A stretch of DNA of 64,000 nucleotides from Hymenolepis diminuta (lineage: Eukaryota; Platyhelminthes; Cestoda; Cyclophyllidea; Hymenolepididae), in NCBI GenBank assembly GCA_900708905.1, contig CAADRB010000061.1:1356485-1420484 (forward strand). The letters run 5' to 3'. Position 1 is the stretch's first letter. Each line of letters opens with the position of its first letter. The notes under the pieces were generated by a model. It was not told where the DNA came from and did not search any database. It worked only from the letters and a program-made list of their open reading frames with translations. Below are positions 15,001 through 30,000 of the stretch, piece after piece. The position numbers were made by a program, and so were the translations under genes.

Positions 15001-18000
15001 GAGTAAAGTCATGTAAGAATCTTGAATGTTAGTTAAGAAATCCTCATTGAACTAAGCATTAATGAAACACTTGATTGACAATTAGAGGCCATACAACACA
15101 AAGATATGGCTCGCTCTGATAACATTTTGGGTAAATTCGAAAACTGCTACCCCATTTTACAAAATAATTCCGGTAACTAATGCGTAACGTATAAAAATTC
15201 TAAGTTGTAGTTTTTAACTGGAAGTGTTGTCAGCATTAGATAAAGTCACCAACTAATTACGCCAGTTTGGAGACGTAAACTCAGAAAAACAAAAAAATAC
15301 ATTTTCTTTTTAAAGCTATATTTAAATATAATAAGCAGATATATTAAGAATAAAATACACAAATTATACATTGCTATCATAAAGTTATTTTGATACTTTC
15401 TTTTAACATTTCAGAAAATTTAAAGTTTACTAATATCAAATAAACACAATATGCTACAATGTCATTGTTGTTTTATTTATTGGTTAGAGAAAGAAATCTA
15501 TGAGTGAAAAAAATATTACCTACATCCGTAGTAAATATTACTCTGACTGAAATCGCCTTGACAGAACAATGGAGATTTCTTTATTTTCTAGAAATTCCAG
15601 TTTGGTCCTCTAGATAGTAGTAACAAATACGTAGTCATAGACATTAATAGTAGCAGTTAAATTAAGAGAAAGAATAAAATACCCCAAACATTATGCAAGA
15701 TGAGCCTAATTTAGCTTACATGAACATGAACAGTCATTTTAACTTTAACAATGAGAGAAGACATGAACATGCACAATCCAGACTTTACTTTTTCGTCACA
15801 AACAGGAGTTCATGCTGTCTTCACGTACTACCTGGCGGACAATAAATGCCAAAATTCGACACAGCGGGAATTTTCAGTTCTTCCCACGACAAGTAACTGG
15901 CAGGCTTGACCTTCCCGATATAAACAGAGAGAATGAGGAAGTGAGATGCGAATAGGGAGACCAAAGGGGTATTTGTAGCAGAAGATAAGGAAATAAGCCA
16001 CATGATCTCTATAACGGTTCATTCTTCTCCATTTCTACCTCTGTACACCGTTTGTGGGATTCAGATTGTAAAAAAGCCAGTGAAAAATAACCGCACCCAT
16101 ACTGATGCTCTATTTATAGTATTCAACTTCTTTTATCAATGAACCTACTAACGATTTCTTTCCATCCTAAGGCATTAACGAACGAAATATTTATATAGGC
16201 ATCTTCCACTCCGTGCAAGCAATTTAATAATACATTAATTTTCTTAGTCGAATCACATTTCATTCATGAGAAAACAAGTGAAGAATGAATTTTAAAAGGA
16301 ATGCATTTATTTCTTTCGACCGAGAAATTCCGCATATTGAGCTTCAATTTTTCTGCTTATAAATCATCCCCCTTTATTGAGTAGCTTATCCATCATTAAT
16401 ATAAAATTGTTAAGCATGAAGAAAAACCATAAAGAAAAAGGAAGATATACTTGGTTTGTCTTGCAAAAAAATATAAGAGTACCTTTATTAAATAGCGTCC
16501 TAGATTTTGTATTCTTTAACCTCCTTAAAGGGTTTTGAAGTGTGGTATATGACAAATAATAATATCGAAATTCAAGTTTTCCAGATTAAATTTGTTTCAA
16601 TTTGAAGTATTGTGCCGTTCAGACACTACAGATAAAGGTAATAGTCTTGAATAAGGATCATAAGTTGTAAGAACCTAGAGTACCTCATTTGAACCAAATA
16701 AATGCCCTCTTCAATCGGTGGCTTTGAAAAGTGTTATCAAAATATTAGAGTTTAGAAATAAAAAAACTGCTTAATACCGTGATTAAATGCTACTTGTTTA
16801 ACTTCAATGAGGTGTGCTTGTTTGCGCTACTCAAATAAATGTAAATGTAAATTCTAGTAAAGCATTAAAGACGGGACTATAATTATAAATGCGTTTCAGA
16901 TTTTCGAACCAATATGTTTCCGGTAACGTAGAACAGATAGTAGATAAAAAATTAGATTCCGTCGGAGTTCAAATGGATTCCTTTCTTCCTATTGAAATAT
17001 CCGATTTGATTAAACGCTCTTTTAATTGCGGAGAGGTACACATTGTATTAATTATATTTTTATGTTAGCAATTATGCAATGATCAACACATATTTTAATC
17101 CTTCCTGAAAACAGTTGATTCTTATATTCCGGTATGATTTCTTCAACATTCAATAAATTTAATTATTTTTGGCATTTCAAGGCTAGTCAAATATGGCTAA
17201 TTTGACTGTTTACATATTAATATGTCTAAAATCAGTGTGGTTAAAATGATTACAAAATGGCTGCATTGATGAATTATAAAAAAATTTATTTTGAAGTGGT
17301 GATATAATTTAATTTTAACACAGAAAAATTCAGATCCTCTAAGGTTCAGGTATAAAACAAATGGTCAAAATTTAAATCGAACTATGTCACCGAGCTTGTC
17401 GGATCAAAATAAGTAGAAAACCTGGCAGCACCTTAAGTTCTAGGAAATTTCTAGGTCACTTTTTGCAAAAGAAAGATCTTTAGCCTCTGAATAAAATCAT
17501 CTACAATATAAATCTATTTTTGGACAAAAAATAACATGTTCGGAGTTTTGAAAATATGGAATGCAACTGAAAGCGCAAGTGGTCTATAACCAAAGATAAA
17601 CAAAGAGAGCCAATACGACTTAAAGTGGCTAAAATAAGACTCCATCTAATTGAGGTTATTAGAAATATAGTCTCTGGGATTCTGATTTATCGATCTTACT
17701 TACTAATCTAACTTTTACATACAAAAGAATCATGTTTTAACCAACAGAAATGAAAATTGATAACGAATAAATATTTCGAGTAAGACTATGCGAGTAGGCA
17801 TTAAGAGTGAGTTAAAATATTTCCTATGCCCGCTACTAGAAGTATTAACAACACCTGACTTGGATAATGAGATAGCATCCTAAAACCACTTTTATGATGG
17901 ATTCAAATTCTACTACCAACCTGGCTGACAAGAAATTAGTACGACTGGCGATCAGTATCACTGGATGTGCATCAACAGGCATCAGTCTCGTGAGCTCTGA

Positions 18001-21000
18001 CTTGGCAAATATCCACGCTCCACCAAAATGATTACCCTGTCACTAACCCAGGATGTCCAAAAATTGACTTGTATACTTCGACACTTTTAACTCTAAACGA
18101 GTCTGGTTTATGCCGGTAGACGTTTCATTTCAAACCTAAATCTTTAAATAATCATATTTGCTAGATGTGTGCTTATAAGATGGCCCAATTTTAAACGAGT
18201 TATATATTTAAGAAAACGGTTGGACACAAATAACCACGGCAGAAAACCATTACATTGCCTTGTATTTGAGAATTATTAAAACAACAAAATATCCAGATAA
18301 CTGGTTCTTGGTGGTCTCAAAACGAATTTATCTTAATCCGGATGTATATTTGATACTGTCTTCTCTATTGAATTCTTGTGTTGGCTTTCAGGAAGAAATA
18401 GTGAGCATAGTTCTGTTTGACGTTAGCAATATCAAATACCTAATAGGCCTATTGTCACTTAGAGTATGTTTATCAAGTCCGTGATTACGAGATCAGTGAC
18501 CATCAACGTACGTTAAATGATTAGAGTAACTGAATAAAACGATTCGGTATATAGATGGATAAATTCGTTTTTTATACATAGAAATGCTTCAGGAAACATT
18601 TGTTGAATGTTGATAAGAAGTTATATTCTCATTTGTTGAAAAAATATTGCAAGTAGAATCTTGAATGCCTATGTTACGTGCTAAAATAGTCGGCAATTAT
18701 GGGAATAAAATCACAGACTCACCTAGACCACCCCAAAACCATTCTAGCCTTTTGATTAACTTGCCTTGGCATCCGTTAAGACGCCCTAGTTATGTCCTAT
18801 ATGTACTTTTTTTAATGTCAATATAGACGCGAGCGAAGGCATGACTGTCTCTGCGGGCAGAAGGGACCTCCAACAATTTTCTTTAATTACATAATATTTT
18901 TAAGTTAACCACTTCCTATGTACAAATCGTAATTCACCAATGCAATTTGATCCATCTTTAGCATTGTTTAAATAGCACTTATGAGCGAGAGAAAACGACA
19001 CTGTGAACTTACTGTTTTGAAAGAGCTGCTGCTGTTCCGTTGTAGGAATGGTTGTTCATTTTCTGTTTCGCATTTCGAACGTAGCCTGTATAAAAATGAA
19101 AAAATTTAAAATTTAGAACTTTTTCAATATTAACACACCGTTATGTTAAAGCTAATAATTAATAAAACATAAAAATTTCAATCACTCATAACGTTAAGCG
19201 ATCTCACCGACAGAAAAAAATTAAAGTTTAAGTTAAATTTTTATTGTTTTAGACAATTTTTATTTAAGAGAAAACAATACAAATCGAAGCGTTCAACTAA
19301 TGTCAGCAATGATCGACTAAATACGTACTGTAAGCAAAATCGTAGTCATCGCGTATTATTAAATCGCCAGCTTCCTTTATCAATGGCTTGTTAGAAAGTT
19401 TAAAAAAAATCTCTAGTGAAAATACAAATCTAGTTCGTTTAAGAACTATTTAAATAGAGCGCATTGACTTCGAAATTCTGGAGTCCCACTGATATATATG
19501 ACATCTAGTAAGATGAATATTAAGAGGTATTCTTAAATATTGGACCTTAGTTTCAAATTTTGATGGGATGGGATGTTCGAACAACCAATTACGTTCATTT
19601 CTCAATCATATGGAGAGTCTATTGTACTGATATTGATTACATACATGAAAAGTATCCGTCTCATAATCTCAAACGCTTATAAAATATGAAAAAATAATCG
19701 ATTTAGGAAAAAACCATTTCCTAATTATAAAAATAATTACATGGGAATACATGACCTAACTTAACCTGAAAAAGAAATAAAATATGGCCTAAGTACGATG
19801 GTTTGCAGTTCTCAGGACCTTGCATACGTTAGGCAATGTATGCTTCCGTTAAATTATTACCTGATTAAAATAAATTGATCACATAAAGTGTAATCTCTCC
19901 CAACTTTTAATTAGCACAAAATTCTTATTCAGTCTTTACCTCTCAATGCATGATTTAATATCAGCTTTTCTAATTTGCTATAATCAGCCTTAATCTAGTG
20001 TTTTACTGTTACCGCTTATAAATTTTCTAGGAGGATGTTATCAGTGCACCCATAATAGCTGTCCGCAAACACGCAAATGCTGATACTTACAGTTGGGTTA
20101 GAAGTAAGAAGGAAAAAGAAACACAGCTAAGGAATAGAACTGAGGGATTACAAACTCCAATGTTAGCACAAAATTCTATCTCTATCTTCTGGTAACATAC
20201 AAAAAAAAATATGATTAAAAGTAATAACAATTTGATTTTGGGTCGATTCATTGATAAAACAATGGAAGAGAGATATACATCTTAGAGATCTGATGGATAG
20301 ATATGAAAAGAATCGACAGAGTTGTATCGAGAAGAGTTTATTAAGAGAACAAGAACCAGTATCCATTAGAGACTGAGTGAAGTGGACTGAAAGATAGGTG
20401 AGATCTAACTCGATGAAATTTTTAAGTAATGAGATAACTTAAACATTCAGAGAGATCTAATAACGCAACGTCCATAGAATGACAGTCTTGGCGAAAAATA
20501 CAAGTCATGGGAGTTAAACCCTCCAGAGATAAGAGATTATTTAGACTTATAAACTGATCCTAAAAGGACAAATGTTATATAATGGCCTTTCATTTCTAAG
20601 ATTAAATGTGCTTTAACGTAATTTAAGATGCATATCGATATTTCACAGTCATCTATCTTTTTCGTGCAATTCTGTTTATGATTTATCCCTCAACCTTGAA
20701 AGTATTTATCGGTTTCCTTCCCTCTCTTTACCTAAAAGTTGTGTTTTGAGCTTTACCTTACCACTTAAACACAATTTCGGACTTCTATCTGTTCTCTCCA
20801 TAAGTATTCTCTTTCGCACTTTTATTGTCGTACTGAAAGTATAATAGTTTGGAAGGAGAACAGCTTTGTTCCTTGATTTTTTCCATCTTGCATTAGTATC
20901 TAGTAATCTGGATTAACTTTTGCTATAGTAGATACTACGAAAAGGAGTTCACATAGGAATCAGTTGTCTATATAATCTGAATAAAAAGCTGCAAATTTAT

Positions 21001-24000
21001 GCAATACTTTAGCCATTTAAAAAAGTTGAGATTAAATTCTTGTGTGCAGCCTTTTTGAAAGATGGTCAGTCATTCTTCTATTTGAATGGAAAATTGAGAA
21101 TCTGTTGTGAGTTTCAAAGGAAATAAATCTTTATTCAACTACAGAGAAAAAGGCGCCATTTCATTAACTCTTAATTTTGGCAATGAAAACAGTCAACGTT
21201 TTAAGATGCCTAAGATTGTTATCTAGGATAAACTGATTTAAATTCCTTATTGACAGCGAATTCGTATAACTCCATCCTCACTTATTACCCTAAATTATTC
21301 AAACCAATAACCGGAATCAAAAATATATTTCCACGTGACTGCTATCTTTCTACTCCATAAAGAATGGCATCTTTAACACTAAGCTTGCTCAGAGTAAAAA
21401 CAGCTTTTGGAAGACAATTTGTTTAGTCCTTAGCGGATACAACCCCCGGTTATTTAATTAAGCTCGCTTCACCTTGTATGTACAATATCTGCATGTTTTT
21501 AAAAGAAATATTATCAATTATTATAATTAATTAAAACCAGTCTTATTTCAGCTCAGACAAAATTTTATAAGCATTCCGTCTGTTTAAACATTTGGTGCTT
21601 AAATAATCAAATATCCGAATAAGTTAAACGATTCACAGATAAAACCAAATGGTTTTAAATGAACGCATATGCAGATAACGGAATATACTTTTTTGCCCTT
21701 AATCATTAGCGAAGGAAAATCGATTAGCATAAAAGCGCAATCAAGCGGTAAAATAATAATAAACGCGGCAAAAATCGAAACAACTCCTTTCTAATTAACA
21801 TGAGCTCAAGTAGGAATATGTGTTTCTAATCGGTCTTTACCACAAACTAAAGTGCTTCGAATTCCCCTTTTTTCTACAGGTGTTTTTGGAACAGCTGTTA
21901 AAAGTGTGACTTATGAACAAAATTAGAAATTAGAAATAAGTCCCCTGTATAGGTGGAGGCAATTAATTCAGAAATCACTTGGCAGAAAACAGATGTTTAA
22001 CCACCTAATGGTAGTGGATTACACATCCGTACAACATGTTAGAAATATACACATCTAATCGATTGACGCTCTCCCTCCAATAATTCATGAAGAAACAAAC
22101 CGGTGCGCCAGCTTCTCGCTTATTCATGCATGATCCATTTTTACGCAAGTGGATATGACTCATACCTAGGCTGGCCTAGATATCGATCGGTATCGACCGT
22201 TTGTGCCCAAAATACATAATTTTACATTAAAGACTAGCTTCTTACGGCGCTGTTCTCGCCTCTATCTTCACTGTCTTAGTAAAATAAAATCTTTATCTTG
22301 TACTTTTTCTTCAACGGAAATAAAACTAGCTACCTAAAACTGATTAATACATAGGAAAATTAAAAAAATAATTACCGGATAGATTAAGTGTACTGGAAAA
22401 CAAACTCTTTTTGCGGGAATGACTCTTTCTCAGTACTTGACTAGAAGATCGCATAAGTTGGAAATGAGATTGCATTGGCTCAGGCAGAGCTATTTAAATT
22501 AATTAAACACCCACAGTTAAGATGTTGATTGTTAGGGAAGTATTAATGCCGCAGGTCGTTGATTATTGTTAGCAAAATAGACATGAGTTGCGCATTTGCG
22601 TAAAACAATGGCAAACAACATAACACAAAGGCAACAGCAATGAAGGGGAAGACATGAAAAAAAGAGTAAATGGTTATTTACTCATAATAAAAGCATTATA
22701 AATTAAATATTTGACCTCTAATCTATGATAATATACATGAATAAGAATATACACAAATGTCTCGATCATCTAAAATGTATATGTTAGAAGTATGCTTGTA
22801 ACCTTGATGGATCGAAGTAAAGCATAGGCATGCACACAGTGTGGACCAATGGGGAAGCCGAACTGGGAGCTCAGTATGGCCATTGGCTAGATTAGGGAAG
22901 ATAGTCATCGATCGCTATCGGTCGTATTGGAGCTCTCAGCATTTGTAACATTTGTGCTTCATGGTCCTTACTTCTTTATTCTCTTTCATACTTATTTGCC
23001 TTATCAATACGATATGCCTTAAAAAGATTTATTTAGATTACGCCGCCTAAATGTGATGGGAAGCCATGTGTATGCTTTTTTTCTCAAGTAGAGCAATTTT
23101 TGGAGGTTGATTTCAGTCACCCATTACCCTTATCAACATGCGGCGCACACCGCTCCTGACAGCATGACGGATATTCAAGGAAAAATTGTCATAAGTCTGA
23201 TGGTGTTTTGATCTTCAAAGATCAATAACATGAAGACTTCTCGTATCTTTGCATATATATAGTCTTTGTTTAGTTAATAAAGTGTCTCTCTCTCCGTGTA
23301 TAAGCTAACTAATGTCTAGTGATATCTAGTGGGCTGACAAATGGCAGCGGATAACTTACGAGAAATGGGTTCAGGAGAAGTGAGACCAGCTTGAGAGCCT
23401 CCACGATAATGTGTTTGGCTGAAACCGGAGTTACTTCTCTTGACTTTGGTTTCTTCGTCGATAATTGGAGAGGTTGGCGCTTCACTGGGAGAGAAGGAAG
23501 GATTTTGGAGAGGGGAACCGGATACACTTTCACTCAGTAACTCGTTGAAACTGCTGTTTCGACAGTGGAAGATGTCTTCTGTGGATGCAGTGAGGCCTGA
23601 CGATCTGCTGTCACCACGACCTCCACTACTTGCAGCGTCTTCTAGGGGACTTGTGAAGTTTCCAGCTAAAGTGTTGCAACAGCAATATGGGATGAAATCT
23701 CTCCCATGTAAAGAGGAAGGGAGAATTTTTACGATTGACAAATCAAGAAATGGAGTGCATATAAGACAACAAATAACATCATAAGGGGAAACTTGATACT
23801 CCCACTATCCAATTAAGAAACGAGATAAGTCATATGAAGAATCATCGATAATACCAGTGGGATAGACCATTCTCCCTGAAAAATCTTCGTAAAATGTTAT
23901 AGAGCATTACAGATTTTTTGAAAATAAATTTTTAAAAGTAATGAAAATCTTGGTTACTCTTAACTACCAGTTATCCAATTTAAATGATGGAAGGCATAGA

Positions 24001-27000
24001 TTATTGTGACTAAAGTCATTACGTTATATTCTTGTTCCTTCGGTTCATCAAATCATCTAAGAAACAGTTAGAAGAAACTTTTGATTTAGTCTATTGCAGA
24101 GGAAAAAGATATACTTGCAAATCTTCTGTACTTTTTCAATAGACTGAAGGAGATATCTGCTGAAATATATCATTCATTATGCCAAAACTAGGAATATTAC
24201 TCTACGATTGACAAATATTCTTAATCGTGCCGTGTATGCAGGCGAATTTCTGTCCTATTTCAAAAGGTTTGTTAGATTCCCATTCAAGAAGATTCTGACT
24301 CTATGTCTCCGTTACCGTTTATTTTGACGCTCGTTTTCATTGAAACATTTGCAGATCTTTTATACCCGTTTTATACCAGTATCAAAATGAAGGTGTGTTA
24401 TATGTAAGAAAAAAATATTTTTCCTAAAATAAATCTTATATGTAAGATTCTTTATTTTCCACCTTTTAATTCCTGCTTCTTCTAATTCTCTTTTATTCTA
24501 ACGAATTTATTTACATTACGTTTGTAAATGGCGCATAATATAAATCGACCACTCGATACGAAAACGCGCGTCTTGTGTTGATATGGTGCTTTGGGTGGTT
24601 TTGTATTGTGATGTGGTCGGGTCGTATTTGTAACTAGTGTATATAAGAGTCGGTTACGGTATCCTACAGAAAAAGGCAGATTATGACAAGGCGATTATTA
24701 CTTCTTATCATAAAGTGTCGGGGATCATGTTGAATTTAAGATTTTAGTGAGCTTGTCTCAACCCTTTCCTTTCACCTCTGTTTATCATGGGAGTTAAACA
24801 GACGGTCTAAAATGAAACAATAATGGACTCTTTCATTCAAGATCTGTTTTAAAAATAAGCTTTATTTTTGGTTATTTTAAGTTAAGTTTGTTTAAAGTAG
24901 AGTTTTTCTTGAGTTTCTCAAAGAATTACTGATTTCACTATAAATTTATAAAGTTAATAACGCTCAAAACGGAAATTTTCAGAAAAAATTCATGTGAGAC
25001 AGTAACTCCTAATAGGCCACTGTGTGCTCTATTCAGGTACATACACATCTGAGATAAACAAAAATTCTCGCACAGTTCAAAAAAGAACCTCTGTCAAAGT
25101 CAGTGAAAATGACAATATTAAGTGCAAAAATCACACAGCAAAAATCAGATTAAACCGGTAAGTGCAGAGAGAAGGCAGGGTTTAGGAAGTTGGGTGAATT
25201 GTTAGTGTTATTACCGGAAGTGTGTTTGCTCTTGTTATGCGAGGCAGCCACTAAGGGTTCAGCCGTGAGCATAGCACTCAGACTGGGTCGATGGTGGCCT
25301 TTCCGTTTTCGCACAGTCCAACTACTGTAGATTCGAGAACCTTCAAGAAAAGTTCATACTTGTCAGCATAGTTGGAGGGAAGAAACATAAACACTTCGAT
25401 CTGGTATCGTGAAGTTATAATAGGAAAACAGTTACATAAGGTTCAACTTTTGGTTTGTTATAATAAAATAATTACCCGTCTCATTATTGTGGTCATTTTG
25501 ATAGTCGATAGAATTTGAAACATACATTATTGACCAACCACTAACCATGAATATTTTAGAAATACTCAGGTAAGAGAGCCTTAATTATAGAAACATTCCT
25601 ATTGGTAAATGAATTTATTTATGGACAACAATTATTCAGAGATTAAGCTTTGTCATTAAAGGCCACAGATTTAATTTAAATCCGGATTTCAAATTGATTA
25701 AATACGTAAAATTGAATATGGGTGGTGCTCAAATTGAATAACATGAGATAATTAACTATGGAAATTTGCATGAAAATAAATGCAAATGAGGCGCGTAGCC
25801 GAAAGATAATCACTTAATCGAAAATAGATACATACACGTAGCGCAATGTGGCATGATCTCGACTTAGAATAATTGTGATTTCAATAAATCGATGGATTAG
25901 AACTCGAGCCACAACTTTTTATTACTGCTCAATGAACACTTCAGTCTGCTCATCTTCATTTCAATGGTCATGTTGGTGGTTATATATTGGAGAAAGATTT
26001 TTGTGAAACGTAAATAATGGACTTGCCTAAAATATTATAATTTGCTAAGCTACTTATGGATAGTATCAATAATATTTATCCCAGATTGAGGGTAGATATC
26101 CTAAGGGCGATCTTAGGAGAAAATCACATTTTAACACCCCTCTTGTAGACCAGAATTAACAAGGGTGGTTGGCCATCTACATCACCAAACGTATACGTGT
26201 GGGTACTGATCTCACGACCGCTAACCTAGTAGACTACTGCTACTCTGACATTGACTACTTTTCTGTAACTTCTACCAAGCTCTGACACTTCTATCTTTTG
26301 CATGATTTTATTCCTGTTATGATTTCGTTTGAATTAATTCATATGACAACACAGCGAAACAACGTCAAAGACAGACACAACAGATGAGGCACACAATACA
26401 GACAAATTTAGAGACGCAAACCATGATAATTATGACCACTCCAAGTGGGAATTGGGATAGCCGGTGTTGCGTTAAGGCGCAAACTTGGCCGGTGAAGACT
26501 ATTTCTTCGCTGAATCAAATTCTTTAGGGAGAAACAGCGTGAAATCCTGTTCATTTGGGACAGCAAGCCTGAGAAATCAAATTTAACCATCACACCAAAA
26601 TTCAATAATAATGAAATAATACATCATTATTTCCAAGATTGTAATGATTTATTATATGATCGAGTAAGTAGGTTTTGGCTAAGTCGGTAAAGTGAGATCT
26701 TAATGTTCTTTTGAAAAATACATTGGTACAATTAAAAAGTATCATTAGACTCAGTGATTTTAAATACTAAATTATTATTTCCGATAGAGATCCGCAATTC
26801 AAAAATTGGGATGAGACATTATTAAAATAAGAAATGCAACTCGGATATGAGGGGTTTAGAGAATAATCCCAAGCTTATTAACAGGAACCATTATTCAAAA
26901 TCCATCTTGAACAGAGAGATGACATCCTGGAGTCTTATTGATGATAGTTCACATCTCCTAACACCTAACACCAGTTAACAAGGTATGGCCAGGTTTATCG

Positions 27001-30000
27001 TTCACTAGACATGTGTCGATGAATATCAAATCCCTGATCACCTACTTTGCATATGTTCATGTCGACGGCTACACCACCGATATTCATCAAATGTTACTAT
27101 TGTCCTGAACAACTTTAATGTTTCCCATCTACTTTTTAGCGGCCAAAAACATAACTTCTTTGTAGTACCTTGTCTTATGGTATCCTAATAGCCCTCAGTA
27201 CAAGTTATCAGTGGGTAAAATTGTATAAACCATTTTGTACTAATTCTAGGAGCATTTTTTTGATAACATGAAAAATCAAATATTCTTTTCTGGCCATTCA
27301 TTTTTCACTTACCGGAAGAATTTGTCGGTTCAGGGAGATAGGGATATTGAGAAACTGAGGCTGGCGAATTCATGCTACAAGAGGAACGAGGTACAGAGAA
27401 AGAGGAGATTTTTGGTGGAGTTCCAGCGGAAGCACTCATTGATACATTTGAGACTGAAATTCGACTCAGATTTGAAGACTTGCTCTCTTTGGTGCAGGTC
27501 TCTTTCAGACTCGATTTGCAGCGATGGTGAATGCTAACATCGCAAGCTAAATGGAAAAAAGTGGAGGATATGAACTTCCTCGGAGAAAATTGTCTGCTAT
27601 TTTTTAAGGTTACCGTGTAAGTTCGTATCAACGATCAGAATAATAAACGCGTTTACATCGCATGGACACCTTTAACAAGAATTCATTCCCTAACCCAGTG
27701 GTCTAATCCTAATAACTTAACTCTGCAACGTTAAAGTATGAGGGAGTAAAATATACTCAGTAAAATAAAAAAATACATATATATATATATATATATATAA
27801 CCTGAATGAGAAAAACAAATGATTCAGGATTCTTTTACACTTCTTAACATAATCATATAATGGCACTTGATTTCCTGCTCTATTAATCTTAATTCTTATT
27901 ACCTAAGACACTAGGAGATATAAAACAAATGTCAACAAGAGACAAAAATGAAACGACCACACCGCCGACAATAATAATAAAGTCTTCTACTTTAACTTTA
28001 AGATCAATTTATTTGACTTCACTGTCAAAATTATAGTAATAATGTCTAGGATGTGAACGTAATTATACCGCCTCGTCCAATTTGCGATTTATTAGCCATT
28101 GCCAAGATAAATCTGGAGAGAATTAACAAATACTTTTTTCCCAGCAAATGAAAAGAAACTGAGAATTTTATGAAAGAACACGATGGACTTTTGAAATGTG
28201 ATCTTTGAAGAGTGAATTAACACCAGCGAAAACCATGGTGAATCGAAGTATTTTCTTAACCACAATAGGTCGATTTGATGATCAATGAGATACTAAGTTA
28301 TTCATATTTGTGCAACCAAAAACGGCACTCTTCTGGAATTCTCAATATCGGTACTGCTAATTATTTAACCGATCGTAATATGGAGGGTAATTTTTAGTGT
28401 ATAATAATTGTTGACCTTGATACTTATTTTAAATAAGGACATTCGTTTGGCTGGGAGTTATAATTCCATATTAAAAATATTCCGCTATTTATTCAAATAA
28501 AAGCTATGTTAGATTACTTACATTTGACTTAAATAAGTATTTTATATTAATTTTATAATCAAATTTAACGAGATCATTGTAATATTTTTTTAATTAATAG
28601 AGAGTTTTTCATTTAATTTCCATTTTCCTACACCTTTGGATGCTTTGAATCATTATTCGTGAGGTTTTAACGTAGTATTTATATCAATTTCTTTAAGCTC
28701 GTAATGTTTAACCATTTATTTAAAAAATCCGATCTTTTTTTAAAAGAATTAACATTTCATTCTCAGTGAGTGTGGTAATATAAATTATTTAGAGACCATG
28801 AGACCACCACCAACTTGAAATAAATTAATTGCCCTTTCAAGTTTTAATTTTCACATTTTGAATCACAGGATTTTTGCAACGACGAAGAAGGTAAAGTAAT
28901 CTTGACTTAGTCACAGATGTCTTTAAACCTAAACAGGTTGTTTCATCACGAGAGTGAACAAAACTTTATTTGGCCAAGTTTATTCCTGTTTCGAGTGCAA
29001 CAGATTAACTATTACGGCTATTTGCGATCATGATAAGTACGTCTGATTGCAAAAAAAAGTTAAACCTATCTAAAAACACTGTCTATGGATTTATCATAGC
29101 ATCTTGTTGTTAAAAAGTCATTGCCTCTGTAGAATTTTCTCAAAGAATCCACTTTGAAGTATCGCAGCCAAGTTTAACTATTAAAATCATATTTTAGAAA
29201 CCCTAATCTAGCTGTTAAACAGTAGATTTTTTTCTGAGAACTATGAGAAAGTCATCTAGAATATATTGCACGAAATATGAGGGATATCTGTTGTAAGGCT
29301 AATAAAACGTAAAGATCTTAGTCGTCAACACAATATTTTACCTTGGCAAGTAAGTCCTTGAGGAGCAAGACCCCAGATGAGACCTCCACATACAGTACAT
29401 TCAGTGACACGATCAAAGATCCGCTCCTGCAGTGAGTGACCCTTCTGCGAGTGCTGAAATAGAAGCAAAAGTTTCTTTAAACTGGAGTTCACTTCAACGT
29501 CGTTTTCTTATCGATCTACCCAGCAGAAGTACCATTACTTTAACTCAAATACATGTGAACTACCACGTGTGAAAGCAATTTCAATAATCTGAAATAGACT
29601 GAGGTTGAGTTGATTGAAACTAAAACACGCTTAATCTGCAAAGGAAAATTCAAACTTGCCCTTGACTTCCAGCTTCCAAAGAGAGCGTTAGATGATTTAG
29701 ACTTGACTTTAGAGTTGAAGGAAGGAAGTTTGTCCCAATTGGTGATTCCAACGGCTGACAGATTTCCTGAAATGCTTCCGGAGAGGTTGGAGGAGCCCAA
29801 AGTTGAACCGCCAGAAGCCTGAGAAGAGGCTGCTGCTAAGTTTTCTATTGATCTACAAGGAAGACATTGAAGTTTGACAATATATGTTATCCATATACAG
29901 ACTTATAGTAAAAAACTGATTTCTATTTTATTGTATTTCCTATTCAAATAACATTCACGTGAAACCTATTGAAAATTCCAATCATCACTTTGTCGATGAG

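Noticed and set aside
23440..23784. Plus-strand 114-codon frame
   Set aside because: Antisense shadow of RhoGEF exon I.
29610..29822. Plus-strand 70-codon frame
   Set aside because: Antisense shadow of RhoGEF exon L.
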